From positions 83,741,001 to 83,805,000 of the forward strand of contig NC_069366.1 in NCBI RefSeq assembly GCF_021730395.1: a stretch of 64,000 nucleotides of DNA, written 5' to 3'. A program made the position numbers and the translations under genes. Each line of letters begins with the position of its first letter. Position 1 is the first letter of the stretch. Below, piece by piece: positions 43,719 to 54,842 of the stretch. The DNA is from Mercenaria mercenaria. Its lineage: Eukaryota; Mollusca; Bivalvia; Venerida; Veneridae. Under the pieces are notes generated by a model that saw only the letters and a list, made by a program, of their open reading frames with translations, made no database searches and was not told the origin of the DNA.

Positions 43719-46700
43719 CTGCAAGCAAAGTAGCAAGTTAAAAGCATACGGTTAGTAAAATGTATTAAAAGTCTATTGTTAGTTTAGTTAATATCAACCT
43801 TAAAATAAACTGAAAGCCTTTTTTGAATTACTCTCCTGTCCGCTTCCTGGAAAATAACCAGTACTGTGTAGGCAACGTGATCGCTGCAGACGACACCACG
43901 TAGCAGACGACAACTCACCATCAAGACAGGGGCTTTCCTATTTTCTAACAGTTAGTATTCTAATTTTAGGATGATATTCTACTGCTACAACTATATGAGA
44001 GATGAAGGATGCACAAAATTTTCTAACAACGATGTTTTGGTAAATGAAATATGTTAATGATATCTTTACAGTATAATTCTAACATATTCTGCTACATAAT
44101 AATAAGTTTACTTACTGATCTGTGTCTGAATGTCCATGCCTGTTAAGAAAATAAAATAAAAAATATTAACTTCAGATCAAACATTTCTATAAAATGTTAC
44201 ATAATTGCTTTTACATAAACTATACGAAAAGTTAAATTTTTATTGAAAGTTTTTATTCCTGCAGTAAGTTAAAACAAGTCGTCTCGTTTCTTCTTACCCA
44301 TTCTATTCCAGTTTTATCTTTTATATTAGACTGTTTGAATATTAGAATTATTTCTTCCTATATAAATTTAACATTGGCCTTAAGAGAATGGTGTTTTGTT
44401 TCATCTATTCTAAGATCGGTATAAAAAGCGCCACCTACCGAGACCACCACCGACTCCGGCTGCGGCTCCAGCTCCAGCAATAGCGCCAGCAACAGCACCG
44501 GCTCCAGCAGCAGCACCGCCGACATAGACTGGCACTGGCAAAGATAATAATTTCAATTTTAAAACAATTGACAAAGAATATAGACAGGGTTAAGCATGAA
44601 TGTCCGACACTTTCAATTTGTTCGGTTATAAAAAATATAAACGTTTCATAAATGTCGAATAGATTAGTACCAAAAAATAAGTAGATGATTCAATGCGAGG
44701 ACAAATATTGTAACAAAGAAAGAAATACAGCAATAAAAAATTACCTTCTCTCTCAATGTAGACTGGCACCTCTACTTTCCTTTCAATGAAAACTGGGACT
44801 GGTAAAGTAAAAAAAGAAGAACATTTTATTAATATCATAAGCTTTAACAATATAAAGATATGTGTATCATAAATTCATAATCATGTTTAATCGATATCAT
44901 CGGTTGTTTGTACTTATCAAAACACAGTTTTATTATGTAACTCGATAACGGTAAATAACCGTTTTACAAATTGAATTTGAAAAAAAAAGGTTTTATTCAA
45001 AAACGCAAACAAAGTGTTAGATTAGGATACTTTTCAACATACAACAAATCATCGTAAACGCATTTCGGAAATGCATAGTTTATGAACACATGATGAAGGC
45101 TACAGCATTAAAAACACAAACTAATACCTCTTTTTGGGACAGCAACTTTCTTGATGATGGGAACATATTTCTTTTGGACCATTGGTCTCTTCATTGGAAA
45201 TTTCTTGCCATGAACTGGAATAATAAAAACCATGCCATGAAATTGTTTTTAAAGAACGGTAACAAAAAGTGTTGGTGCATTTATCAGTGAAAGCATCCGA
45301 AAGTTTCAAACTGTATGATGAAGAAAAATATGAATATCGCTTAAATATTGGATATTTGTTTTGAGAAATTACGCATGATAATCAGCGAATGCAATAGAGA
45401 CAGATATATAAACAAGAAGTATATATTTTTACATATTGTATGATTTGATATTGATACATAATAGATCTTGCGAAGGAGTTCTTTACCACCCTTCTCAGTA
45501 CCACAGTAAATGACGCGTTTGCATCCTTAGTAGTAAAATAAGTATTGTAATTTAACAAGTTTATAAATATCATTTTCAAGGTATACATCTTATTAAAATA
45601 ATGAAAATCATAAAATAACTTACATTTTGGTGGATAAGGCATGAACACTGAAAGAAAAAAAATAATACATTATATTTTAAACAAACATAACTCTATTTTA
45701 GCTCTCACTTTATGATAAAAATAGCATAGAACCATCAGCAGGAATTTAACAGTCTAATTACAATTAATTAATTCAGTCGCAACCAAATATGATCTGCGGT
45801 ATTATAACCGTTTCAGAGTATACATACCAGTTTTAAAGATATGTTCAGTGGCAACAAAATGCTATTTAAAATCGTTTCTAAACTATAAACAGTTATTTTA
45901 TCAGCCAATCTCAAAAGAAAATGGCTAAAACAATATTTTAAAGATATAAATATATAATCCAGTATATGAAGTCGGTTGCAACCAGATGTAATTTACAAAA
46001 CTGTTAAAAACTAAATATGCTTCATGTTTCTAAAAAACTTTTTTTCAGCAAGATCGGTAAAGTAAGTCGATCGCAACTAAATGTTATATAAAAACCGTTC
46101 AAACTCTATATAATCCTTTTTCAGCAAGTGCGGTAAAATAAGTCGATCACAACTAAATGTTATTTAAAAACCGTTCAAACTCTTTTATCAGCAAGTGCGG
46201 TAAAATAAATCGATCGCAACTGAATGTTTATAACTCTACATGACCTTTATCAGTAAGTGCGGTAAAATAAATCGATCGCAATTGAATGTTTAAAACTCTA
46301 AGACCTTTTATCAGCAGGTGCGGTAAAATAAATTCATCACAACTGAATGTTTAAAACTCTAAATGACATTTTATCAGCACGTGCGGTAAAGTAAGTCGAT
46401 CTCAACATATTGTTACTAGAAAATCGTTTAAAACTCTAAATTACGCCCCTTCTTCAGTAAGTTCGGTAAGGTTAAGTCGATCGCAAATCAAATTTTTAAT
46501 AAAATATATATAACACTGCCATTAGTATGTTCAGTAAAATATTTATATTCCAACCGAATGCTATTAAGAAAAAGTTCAAACTGCGAAAGTTGTATCCAGC
46601 CTGATAAATATTTCTGTCGTACAATATGAATTGGAAATAAAAAAAGGACATACTATTTTCAAAAGTATCGCAACATCGGTGAATGTATACAAAATATAGA

Positions 46701-47561
46701 TTTCAAAGCAATTGTACTTGTACTGTAAGCGACAAATTTGTGCAACAATCGCAAGAAACACGCAACCTACTAAACGAAATGAGATTTCCATTTTGTTGTG
46801 AGCATAAAATTGTATCTGTATTGAAAAAGTGAGATAATTGCTCAATCAATTCTCGACTCATTAATATATTTTCTGCAACATTGCGCCCCTTGTTAAGAAA
46901 TATTTGAACAGCTATTTTTAATTCCATGAATAATAATGTAAAATAATTTTATTTCATGCTCTCATGTTAGACTTATAGCATTGTACAATATAGTTCACGA
47001 AAATTTTTATAAATGTATAACAAGTTAGCATTATTTTGTAGTAAAAGTAAAATATTATATAAACAGGGTACTCACTAGCTTGCGTGATAGCTGAAATAGA
47101 AAAAGAAATGAAACAGTTAATATTAGCACGAAAGAACTTCGGGAGAATAATAATAAATTTTCGTGGAAAATTACAATAGTTTTTCTTTTATCAAGAATAT
47201 ATATCATGCCATCAAGAGTAAAATGTAAATGTTTGGAATAGAAAGCATAATAGAATTACATTTTGTACTTTTGCTAGCCTCTAATTTTGACCAAACTTTA
47301 TATCGCAAACATTCTTGAAACTTTTTTTTTTCTTTTAGAAAAACTACACCAAAATGTGTCCTGTTTTCGATAATAAGTCAGAGAAAAGATATCATTTAAT
47401 AGTATACTTGTGTAAAAACAACATAATATCATAGACGAATAAATCAATTACATTGCAAACTTGTACTTAGAAATCAAATGTTATTTCGATGTGATAAAAG
47501 ATATGAAAATATAAATGTACTTACCAATAAAGCAAAGCAATACAACTCCTTTCACAAACAT
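43324..47561 (-). CDS. Secreted Gly/Ala/Asn-rich matrix-like protein, eight phase-1 exons
   Basis: A complete 243-residue protein can be read from 47561-47525, 47090-47076, 45647-45624, 45214-45128, 44798-44745, 44534-44439, 44139-44116 and 43718-43324, every intron in phase 1. Residues 1-17 (MFVKGVVLLCFIAITQA) are a signal peptide. Then come a Met/Pro/Tyr patch, a Lys-rich basic stretch, three VPV(F/Y) repeats (55-77), a Gly/Ala tract (78-104), an acidic DAD start (114), a second Gly/Ala tract, repeated NNGF and DNGF words, a PAQ/PAH/PAQQ patch and a Gly/His tail ending DIVHF. The mature chain has no cysteine. The layout resembles silk-like shell, ligament or byssal matrix proteins. No named family is claimed and the tissue is unknown. 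TATA and CCAAT boxes lie upstream. Confidence 0.85.
44116..44139 (-). CDS. Matrix-like gene exon 7 (24-base microexon)
   Basis: The acceptor is TTTTCTTAACAG and the donor ATCA/GTAAGT, phase 1 on both sides. It encodes GMDIQTQI with shared junction codons. This donor could also join the exon at 38182. Confidence 0.8.
44439..44534 (-). CDS. Matrix-like gene exon 6 (Gly/Ala tract)
   Basis: The acceptor is CTTTGCCAG and the donor CTCG/GTAGGT, phase 1-1, 96 bases. It encodes VPVYVGG, then an uninterrupted Gly/Ala/Val/Ile stretch of about 25 residues. Confidence 0.88.
44745..44798 (-). CDS. Matrix-like gene exon 5 (VPV repeats)
   Basis: The acceptor is TTTACTTTACCAG and the donor GAAG/GTAATT, phase 1-1, 54 bases. 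It encodes VPVFIERKVEVPVYIERE, two copies of a VPV(F/Y)IER unit. The next exon starts with a third, VPVYV. Confidence 0.88.
45128..45214 (-). CDS. Matrix-like gene exon 4 (Lys-rich)
   Basis: The acceptor is TTTTTATTATTCCAG and the donor AGAG/GTATTA, phase 1-1, 87 bases. It encodes a basic stretch with HGKKFPMKRPMVQKKYVP and KKVAVPKR. Confidence 0.85.
45624..45647 (-). CDS. Matrix-like gene exon 3 (24-base microexon)
   Basis: The acceptor is TTTTTTTCTTTCAG and the donor AAAT/GTAAGT, phase 1-1. It encodes MFMPYPPK. Confidence 0.8.
45785..46560. repeat. Intronic minisatellite
   Basis: About ten diverged copies of a 60-80 base unit contain TCAGCAAGTGCGGTAAAATA, AGTCGATCGCAACTGAATG and CCGTTCAAACTC. 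They lie in intron 2 of the matrix-like gene. Confidence 0.85.
47076..47090 (-). CDS. Matrix-like gene exon 2 (15-base microexon)
   Basis: The acceptor is TTTCTTTTTCTATTTCAG and the donor GCTA/GTGAGT, phase 1-1. Its five codons complete the signal peptide (AITQA). A perfect signal-peptide ending supports this very small exon. Confidence 0.8.
47525..47561 (-). CDS. Matrix-like gene exon 1 (signal-peptide start)
   Basis: ATG at 47561-47559 starts MFVKGVVLLCFI and the donor is ATTG/GTAAGT, phase 1. It is preceded by an A-rich leader (AAAATCAAAAATC) and an upstream TATA box at a suitable distance. Confidence 0.88.
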
Positions 47562-47624
47562 GATTTTTGATTTTGCTGTTATTTCCTTGGCAAAGAACTA
47601 TCCGAGTCCAATAGCTTGGCAATG

Positions 47625-47695
47625 AGCGATGTGACAATGAACCTGACCTTTTAAATACAGATCGGGGTCACTGTTCGGTAACACCCTGGACCAAT
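47625..47695 (-). promoter_or_regulatory. Promoter of the matrix-like gene
   Basis: On the minus strand, TATTTAAAAGG lies at 47657-47647. A CCAAT box (in inverted form ATTGG) lies at 47695-47691. Transcription should start near 47625-47638, where TTCATTGTC resembles an initiator. This leaves a 5' leader of about 65-75 bases. Confidence 0.6.
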
Positions 47696-49719
47696 CAGAT
47701 TCGAGAATAGCTAATTAGTCTGGTACTCGTTTCTCGTTAATTATTCCGTCAACTACCTGTCTCGGATGCCATGTTTGAAAACCATTTTAGGTCATAGGTT
47801 AGCCAAACGAGCGCCTGAGGGATTCTGGAAATACAATTGCTTTACTGTGTCCGTTCAGACAATTACCGGACAATACGAGACGAGTAATCGGTCTTGATGA
47901 CAACCGATGACTTACTTTGACATAATAGACATGCGTTTTGCGCGAAAATTGTCAAAGGACTGCAAATTATGATATATCTTTTTTGTGTATTGCTGACAGA
48001 TGTATACATGGACGTAGATATTTACGATCAATTAGAATATTCGACTTAAAAAGATACCAAGAAAACAACAGATACTTGGCTATTTCAAAACGAGAAGTAT
48101 TATTAGGTGTTTTTTTCCCCTAATTTGATATGATTTTACAGACTTAACTTTAACGCTACTGCAACAACTTCATTCATGCAACCGCATCATTTTGTTGAAC
48201 ACAAATATAGTATGTACATAAGCTATGCTCCTGACTTCATTTAAATGGCTGGACGAATAGACATGGTGCAATATCAGGGCATAACACAAAGTCATGGTGA
48301 TGTTCATTCTTATGAATATTGTTAAAAGTATATAGGATATCATATGCAGACATAACTGGAAAAAGGGCCTGTATCACGCACCCGAGTTTAATTGTTCTAA
48401 ATTCAAGGTAAACTTCAAAGACCCTACTTACGCAAAACATATTCGCGTATTCATTCACATTCCAAGTTTGGCCATATGTATGTGTAAAAATACAAGAGTT
48501 GCACTGCATATAAATGTAACACTAATGGGCAAGTGAGCATAACTCACAATTCAGTAGTCTGACCATACAATTACTTAGACATGTTAAGAATTCGTTGCGA
48601 AATAAACGTGTAGAGCTACCAGAGACTAAAATACGGCATTTTTCGATAAATCGGGGGAAATACACCTCAGTCTATCAATCTGATCTGGTTCCTTTGCGAA
48701 CCTGAACGAGACAACATTGGTATATCTATGTAAGAATGATTTTAGGGCTGGATGCGCAAGCATAAACATTATGACATTTGGCGTGTTGTGCTTTTAGTTG
48801 TTGTTCAACGGTACATAACTCTTAACCTACTATTCCGATATTGCTTACAAGATTTTAAAAATATACACATTTTTTAAATGAATAAAATGATATCTGTAAA
48901 TGTTGGTTTTAAGAATGTAAGAGTAGTGAAATACAACTTTTAAAAGCCGCTCCGCCAAAAATCAGTCAGCCTAAAAATTGTTAAAATAATTATGTGCAGC
49001 TGAGCTTGCTACTTATCAATCCAATAAAATCTATCCATGATCAAAGTTATCAGAAATACCTTTATCAACAATTTGAGGGCAATGTTCCTCCGTCGAAAAT
49101 CATTTAACCAGAGAACACCGCAAATATGCAAAACAAGTATCAGTAGTAAACTTTTCTACAAACTTGGGTTGAAGTCCCAGCAGTGGTTTGAGAGCAGTAG
49201 TCGGAACAAACTTGTGTGAGGAACGGATGAATCGGCGGGCGTTCCTACTGCTACTATGGGTATTTATGTGGCTACTCTTTTGTTCTCTCAACTGTTCTTT
49301 TAGCCACGTAAAAGAAAATAATAGCCACATAAAAGCTTACGGAATGAATGCCATCAAAGAAAAAGGACAGTTACCTTTTGTTCCTACAGCTACCTAAGTA
49401 TGCAAATGTAAGCTCGGACGGACAAACAGGCGGATGGACAGTCGGACAGACAGACAACACAAATTCAATATATCTTCCCCACATATGAGGAAATATAATT
49501 TCATTAGGAAAAAAATCAATACATAGCAGTAAATTTATGTTTGAAATGAGATACAAAACGAATTCATTTTCTATTTTTTACAAAAATGTGTGTGACTGTA
49601 AGAAACTAATTTCTTGTGAGATACAATAGAATACAAAAGGTGCATGTATCAACAACATGACGCACAACTGGACAATGACAGTATAAGGGAGTTTATCTTA
49701 TTGAAATTGTCAATATTTT
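47696..49719. other. Intergenic upstream region, nothing recognised
   Basis: AT-rich sequence. GGACGGACAAACAGG and GGACAGACAGACA near 49420-49460 is a small degenerate repeat. No exon can be supported. Confidence 0.4.
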
Positions 49720-50290
49720 ATACAAAAAACAACAAATGCACAGTTAGAAAATGAAAGTATTAGAGGCTTAATCTTATTGAAGTATTCAATGATTAATAAT
49801 TTACAGGCTCCATAAAGAGTTACGGGCGTATTTAATAATTGATAATTTACAGGCTCCATAATGAAAGAATTAAAGTATTAGGGGCGTATCTTATTGAAAT
49901 ATTCAATAATTAATAATTTACAGGCTCCATAAAGAGTTACGGGCATATTCAATAATTGATAATTTACAGGCTCCATAATGAAAGTATTAAAGTATTAGGG
50001 GGGTATCTTATTGAAATATTCAATAATTAATAATTTATAGGCTCCATAATGAAAGTGTTAGGGGCGTTTCTTTTTCAAATATTCAGTAATTGATAATTTA
50101 CAGTTTCCATACTGGAAGTATTAGGGGCGTATCTTACAGGCTCCATAATGAAAGTATTATGGGCGTATCTTTTCCAAATATTCAATAATTGATCATTTAC
50201 AGGCACCATAATGAAAGTATTAGGGGTGTATCTTATAGGTTCCATAATGAAAGTTTTGGAGAGCGTATCTTATAGAAATCGTCAATAATT
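49720..50290. repeat. Minisatellite with TTTACAGGCTCCATAATGAAAG units
   Basis: Eight or more copies of AATAATTTACAGGCTCCATA, then AAAGTATTAGGGGCGTATC, then TTATTGAAATATTCAAT are arranged in tandem. Unit length varies (about 60-70 bases, with deletions). A higher-order dimer is visible from 49790 to 50030. Confidence 0.85.
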
Positions 50291-51183
50291 CATAGGAAAC
50301 AAAAGTAGAATTATAGAAATGCGGAAACAGTTTCTTAGCGTTTATAAAGATACTCTTATAAGTGCGATTGCTGTGTAACTATACTGTGCGGGTAGTGTTG
50401 CGGGGGTCGGAGAGGGGGTGGGGCGGGGTTGATGCGCAGGGGTATTATTTAGGTTTCGAAAGTTCTGATACATTAGAATTACTTCTTATTCTTTTGAAAT
50501 GGATAATATGTGGAGACCTCGGCTTCTGCGCCACTTTTATCCTACATTAAATAATAAAGACACAACCACGATCTAACAGGTGTTTGCATTGCGAATACAT
50601 TAACACCAGTCCATGGACTACATTACTGACAGAGTTTAGGTTGCATATACTTATAAAAGGAAAGTTATCATTTTGGATTTGTATTAATGATTTGCATTTA
50701 CATAAATGACCGTAAATAGTAGCTGTGCTGAAGGCCTTTTGACACATTTAAGTGTTGATACTGTGTCAAGCGTGGTCTGCATGACATGCAGGTACTAAAT
50801 CACCACATAAGCTGTACATTGGATGTACTCTATGCCTTATTATGTACATTCATTCTATATCACTAGTGACCTGCTTCATAGAGACCTCAGACATTAAAGG
50901 AAACATGTTCTCACGTTATTAAATGCATGTTTATCAGCAATAAATTAAGGCCCGGCATTTTCCCTATATAATCTATGCTATATTTTTGAAAGCCAAACAA
51001 ATTCAATATGTAGGTATTGAAACAATGATATATTTTTTTCGGCCGTTTCAGTTCTCTCGGACAATATGGCTTCATACAGATGTAGTTTCAAACGTGTTTT
51101 TTCTTCTTGTTGTAATGCTTCAAATTGATTGAGTTTGATGAGTAACATCATCGCAATAAATATATACTTTAATGATCATAGAA
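50291..51183. other. Intergenic, nothing recognised
   Basis: A G-rich patch lies at 50400-50425. No exon or element can be supported. Confidence 0.4.
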
Positions 51184-51445
51184 AAAAATGGCACATATGA
51201 TACAAATGTACGATATTTTCTATATAAAAAGGACTGTATAGCTTGACACATATACTGTATATGTTTTTCTTTATTTTAGTCCCATTCCGGTATTGCCACC
51301 GCAATAAAAATATCATATGTCATTTATTATAGCAGAAATGGTACACATGATAAAAGTGTATAATATTTTCTACATAAAGGGATTGTATAGCTTGACACAT
51401 ATGTCTGTTTTTTCTTGATTTTTAGTCCCATCCCGGTAATGCCGG
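51184..51445 (+). repeat. Tandem duplication, ~157-base unit
   Basis: AAATGGCACATATGATA, then ATATTTTCTA-ATAAA, then TGTATAGCTTGACACATAT, then TTTTAGTCCCAT-CCGGTA occur twice in order, starting near 51186 and 51341. Confidence 0.8.
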
Positions 51446-51773
51446 TTTGCCCAGCGCATATCCGCCAGTCCGTCCGCCAGAAAAGTAAATTCTGCGATAA
51501 CTACAAACGGACGAAAACAAATTTTTCATGGAATTTAGTGCAAAGATAAACGGCTATATTGAGAAAAATATACATAATCTTTATGAATGTGGTCGCAATG
51601 GCGAGTAGCTATAATGTGACAAAAAGTAGGTCCTAATTAGATAATTTAATAAGCACAAGAAATAGTTTCATGAAACCTATAGTTCATAGGGGCAGGGGCG
51701 GGCATGTCATTTCACTATACACCTGTATACATGTTTATCAGTGTTTTAAGATACGGATCCTGTGATGGCTTTG

Positions 51774-52178
51774 AAGGATAACATGGTGTAATAGCCATAT
51801 TTCATATCTTGTAACTGGATGGTAATATTTAAATGAAATTTGGTCAATTTAAAGACATTCAAAATTAAAAACTTTTCACCGAGAGATTTTTCAAATCTTA
51901 TCATTTTTTTGGGGAGATAACCGGTAGCTGCATTATATGATTCTGATACAAATATCAAAAAGAAATCTAAAATTCCCCGTAGGGAAAAGGAGAAAGTCAT
52001 TCTTGTTTTCGTGGGAGATAACTCATGAAAAAAAATTATCAGGGGAGGTAATTTAAAGGAAATTTTTGACTTGTCAATATGCACCTTATTTCTATCGTTT
52101 GACATTTTTAAAGCTTAAATTATCAAGTTGTAGGTACGCTTTTGGTGAAAATGAGGCCTATTACACCATGTTATCCTT
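51774..52178. mobile_element. Inverted-repeat element, AAGGATAACATGGTGTAATAG ends
   Basis: The left end AAGGATAACATGGTGTAATA is mirrored by TATTACACCATGTTATCCTT at the right. The span is 405 bases with no transposase. Internal GGGGAGATAACC and AGGGGAGGTAAT words are common in molluscan repeats. Confidence 0.75.
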
Positions 52179-52185
52179 AAAAGAA

Positions 52186-52600
52186 CAAGAGAGCTGGCCC
52201 CATTTTCACGCAAAAACTTAAGTAATTGCTTAGCTAAGTCTGTTATTTCAAATGCTTGTTTTTGCCCTTTATGCATCTTCAATGTTGACTTTTTACAGAA
52301 ATCGAATTATAGAAATAAGAAATACATTGTATACTTAAGCAAATACTTAAGTTCATTCATTCGTGCTTTAATAGAAATATCATATTTGCGCGACTGAAAT
52401 AAGTACTGCAGACAAATACAACTAGCCGTAGAAAAAAGCTATAAATATACATTGTTATATAAAAAACAACAACATTGAATAACAATAACTTAGGCAATAG
52501 CACGATTCTAAAATAACAGACGTAACTAAGTAATTACTAAAGTTTTTTTTGTGTGAAATTGGGGCCTGGATCTCAGATGTTGGGCTCTCTGGTCGTTTTA
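52186..52600. mobile_element. Inverted-repeat element directly abutting the previous one
   Basis: AGAGAGCTGGCCCCATTTTC at the left pairs with the right end around GAAATTGGGGCC and GGGCTCTCT. Further in, AAGTAATTGCTTAGCTAAG and GTCTGTTATTT pair with AAATAACAGAC and CTAAGTAATTACT. The arms are about 60 bases. Confidence 0.7.
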
Positions 52601-54059
52601 TATTTATTGCTACATCTAAGGTTGTGGTAGCCAGGTCATCAAAATGTTATACATATTTTGTTATGGTAGAGCACTCTTAATGTGTCAGCCATACTTTCTT
52701 GTTTGGAAAATGGTATCATTTATGTTTTTTTCCTTTTTAGAAATCATAAATTCATCAAGAAATGTAATGTACTTCATATGCAGCTTAAGCATTGTAGTAA
52801 TAAACTGTTCTACATAAAACTTGTGTTTACTTAAATATAAGAAAACAATTTGGAAAATCTAATTTTTGACCAAAACCAAATATTATGCTTAAAATTTTGT
52901 CTACTCATTGTTTAAAAAACAACTACATTTTTATCAGGGTAATAAAATGTAGTATAAGAGTCAAGCCCCTAAGAAAACAAGCTATGAACGGACTATGACC
53001 GTGGTGTGTATGGGTCATTTTTCTATACTGATTAGTAGTTTAAGTTCTAATTTTCAACGAAAAAAAAAATAATGAAAAAAAATTAACGGATCAGAGTTCA
53101 CACATATATGTCAGTGATGTCGTTCAGCCGAGATATCATAAGATCTACCTATATGAAAATGTAAAACATTTGTCAAACCGACGTTTTGCGTATCAGAACG
53201 GGGGACATTTATCATAATTGCTAGTAATACCCTGAAGTAACAGTGTGGAACAATAAAACAATTAGACCTGTCTGAATGTCGTGTAATCTTATGTCTGTCT
53301 CGTCTTCCAAAACGAGTTCAGTTTTCTGTCTAGGTTATTATACACTAAATTGCCAAAATCACAACTAAAATGGTAATTTCGCGTTATTGTGGATTGAAAT
53401 TTTTTTGATGTACTTCATAGCAGAAACTGTGTTCGCTGAAAAGTCCGTCGGCAGGTGTACAAATGATATTTCAGTGTCTTTTTTGCCATTACGTAATGGT
53501 AATTCTAAATTTACAATGGAAACCTAGGTCATACACTACAACTAGGTCAACAGATTACAACTTCAAATATCATTACGTAATAATGTGACTGAGAAATGGT
53601 TTCTTATATCAAAAATCACAACCGTTTTTATTTAATATTTAAGAAAAAATGTAGTAGTCTATGTGAGAAAGGCAGTCTTCAGGCTAGCTATTCCGTGTGT
53701 TGTATACGTTTTGACGCTCAAATCTTGTCGGCGGCGGAGTTGCGTCATCAAAGTGCCAGTACTGGTAAGAAATCCAAAAGGCTGTCAACGAGAATGACTT
53801 TCGTTAGAGAAGAGTACATTATTTTTAATCTAGAATCTAAAATCTTTGAAGCGCATTGTTCCAGAAGTAAATTTAATCTCTTTAAGTTTAAGATCGCCGC
53901 TGGCTAACCCCGCATCACTGTGGTTCAAAGAGATTTCTTGTTTTACCCCTAACCACTTTAACATTAAAATTTACTATTGCTAAAAAAATCCAAAAGATAA
54001 AACAATGATAAAAGAATGACATTTAAATGTTAAGCTTCTCAATCGGTCATAATGTTATC
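52601..54059. other. Intergenic; one unassigned 103-codon open frame
   Basis: At 53596-53907 (+) a frame without cysteine pattern, domain or codon signature is open. I do not recognise it and think it is chance. The 14-base palindrome CCATTACGTAATGG lies at about 53487. Confidence 0.4.
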
Positions 54060-54139
54060 AAACTCCTACGCAGTGATCTCCCTTGCTGCTACGCTCTCAT
54101 TAAAGCGTAGAGACAAGGGAGATCACTGCGTAGGAGTTT
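54060..54139. repeat. 80-base hairpin with 26-base perfect arms
   Basis: AAACTCCTACGCAGTGATCT and the following CCCTTG are exactly complementary to the right arm ending CACTGCGTAGGAGTTT. The inner part also pairs (CTACGCT with AGCGTAG), leaving a small loop. The size and pairing suit a small MITE or a pre-miRNA-like hairpin. Confidence 0.85.
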
Positions 54140-54289
54140 AATATGTTATAACTAAGTTCATGGAGTTAAGCTGGGGAGAAATAAGGTCAGAGATTTCAGT
54201 GAAAGGTCAATTATAGTACTTCAGACAGATATGACAAGAATGAATGACAAATAAAAGTACCGGACAAAAACCGCACGCTCATTTTAGCC

Positions 54290-54490
54290 CTTTTTTCTAT
54301 AATGAACTTGTCCATCTTTCAATTTGGACAGTGCCATTAACTGTTAAAAGGAGTGCTTACCTAAAAGACACGGAATGAATAGCGAACAGTGCCGATCATG
54401 ATCAGACTGCACGGACGTGCAGGCTGATCATGATCTACACTGGTCGCAAAGGCAGAATCGTGTCCAGCATGATAAGAGTTAAAGTTATTT
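54290..54490 (-). mobile_element. Repeat with GATTCTGCCTTTGCGACCAG core (copy 1)
   Basis: Read on the minus strand, GATTCTGCCTTTGCGACCAG is followed by a short hairpin (GATCAGCCTGCAC with GTGCAGTCTGATC), CACTGTTCGCTATTCA, and a tail near GTCCAAATTGAAAGATGGAC. The same order recurs at 60945-61150 and 63598-63795 on the plus strand. Confidence 0.75.
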
Positions 54491-54842
54491 TGTATACTTG
54501 AAATTATCAGCAGTCATCAAACAAATTACAAAACAAGTTCATTGAGGTCTGAAACAAAAATATCTGGGTCCAAACTCATCAGCGTTTAAGACAGAAACGT
54601 AGACATAAGATCGGTAGAAAATCAATTTACCAACTAAGTAGCCTATCTATACAAAATGATTTCCCCCAAGATGTCTGTAGCTGCCAACGGCATATTCATG
54701 TAAAGTTCCTAAAATATATATAGAAATAAAATAATAACAGAAACAGAAAGAAAATTTAGAATTTGAAAGGCTAATTCTAAAGTTGTGACTTTAAATGGTG
54801 ATGAATAAGGGCCCAGAAAAAAGTATGGGGACTAAAACGAGC

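Noticed and set aside
48237-48509. 90-codon minus-strand open frame with several cysteines
   Set aside because: The cysteine spacing fits no family I know, and there are no convincing splice or promoter signals.
53596-53907. 103-codon open frame on the plus strand
   Set aside because: No domain, signal peptide, repeat or splice context. Length is compatible with chance.
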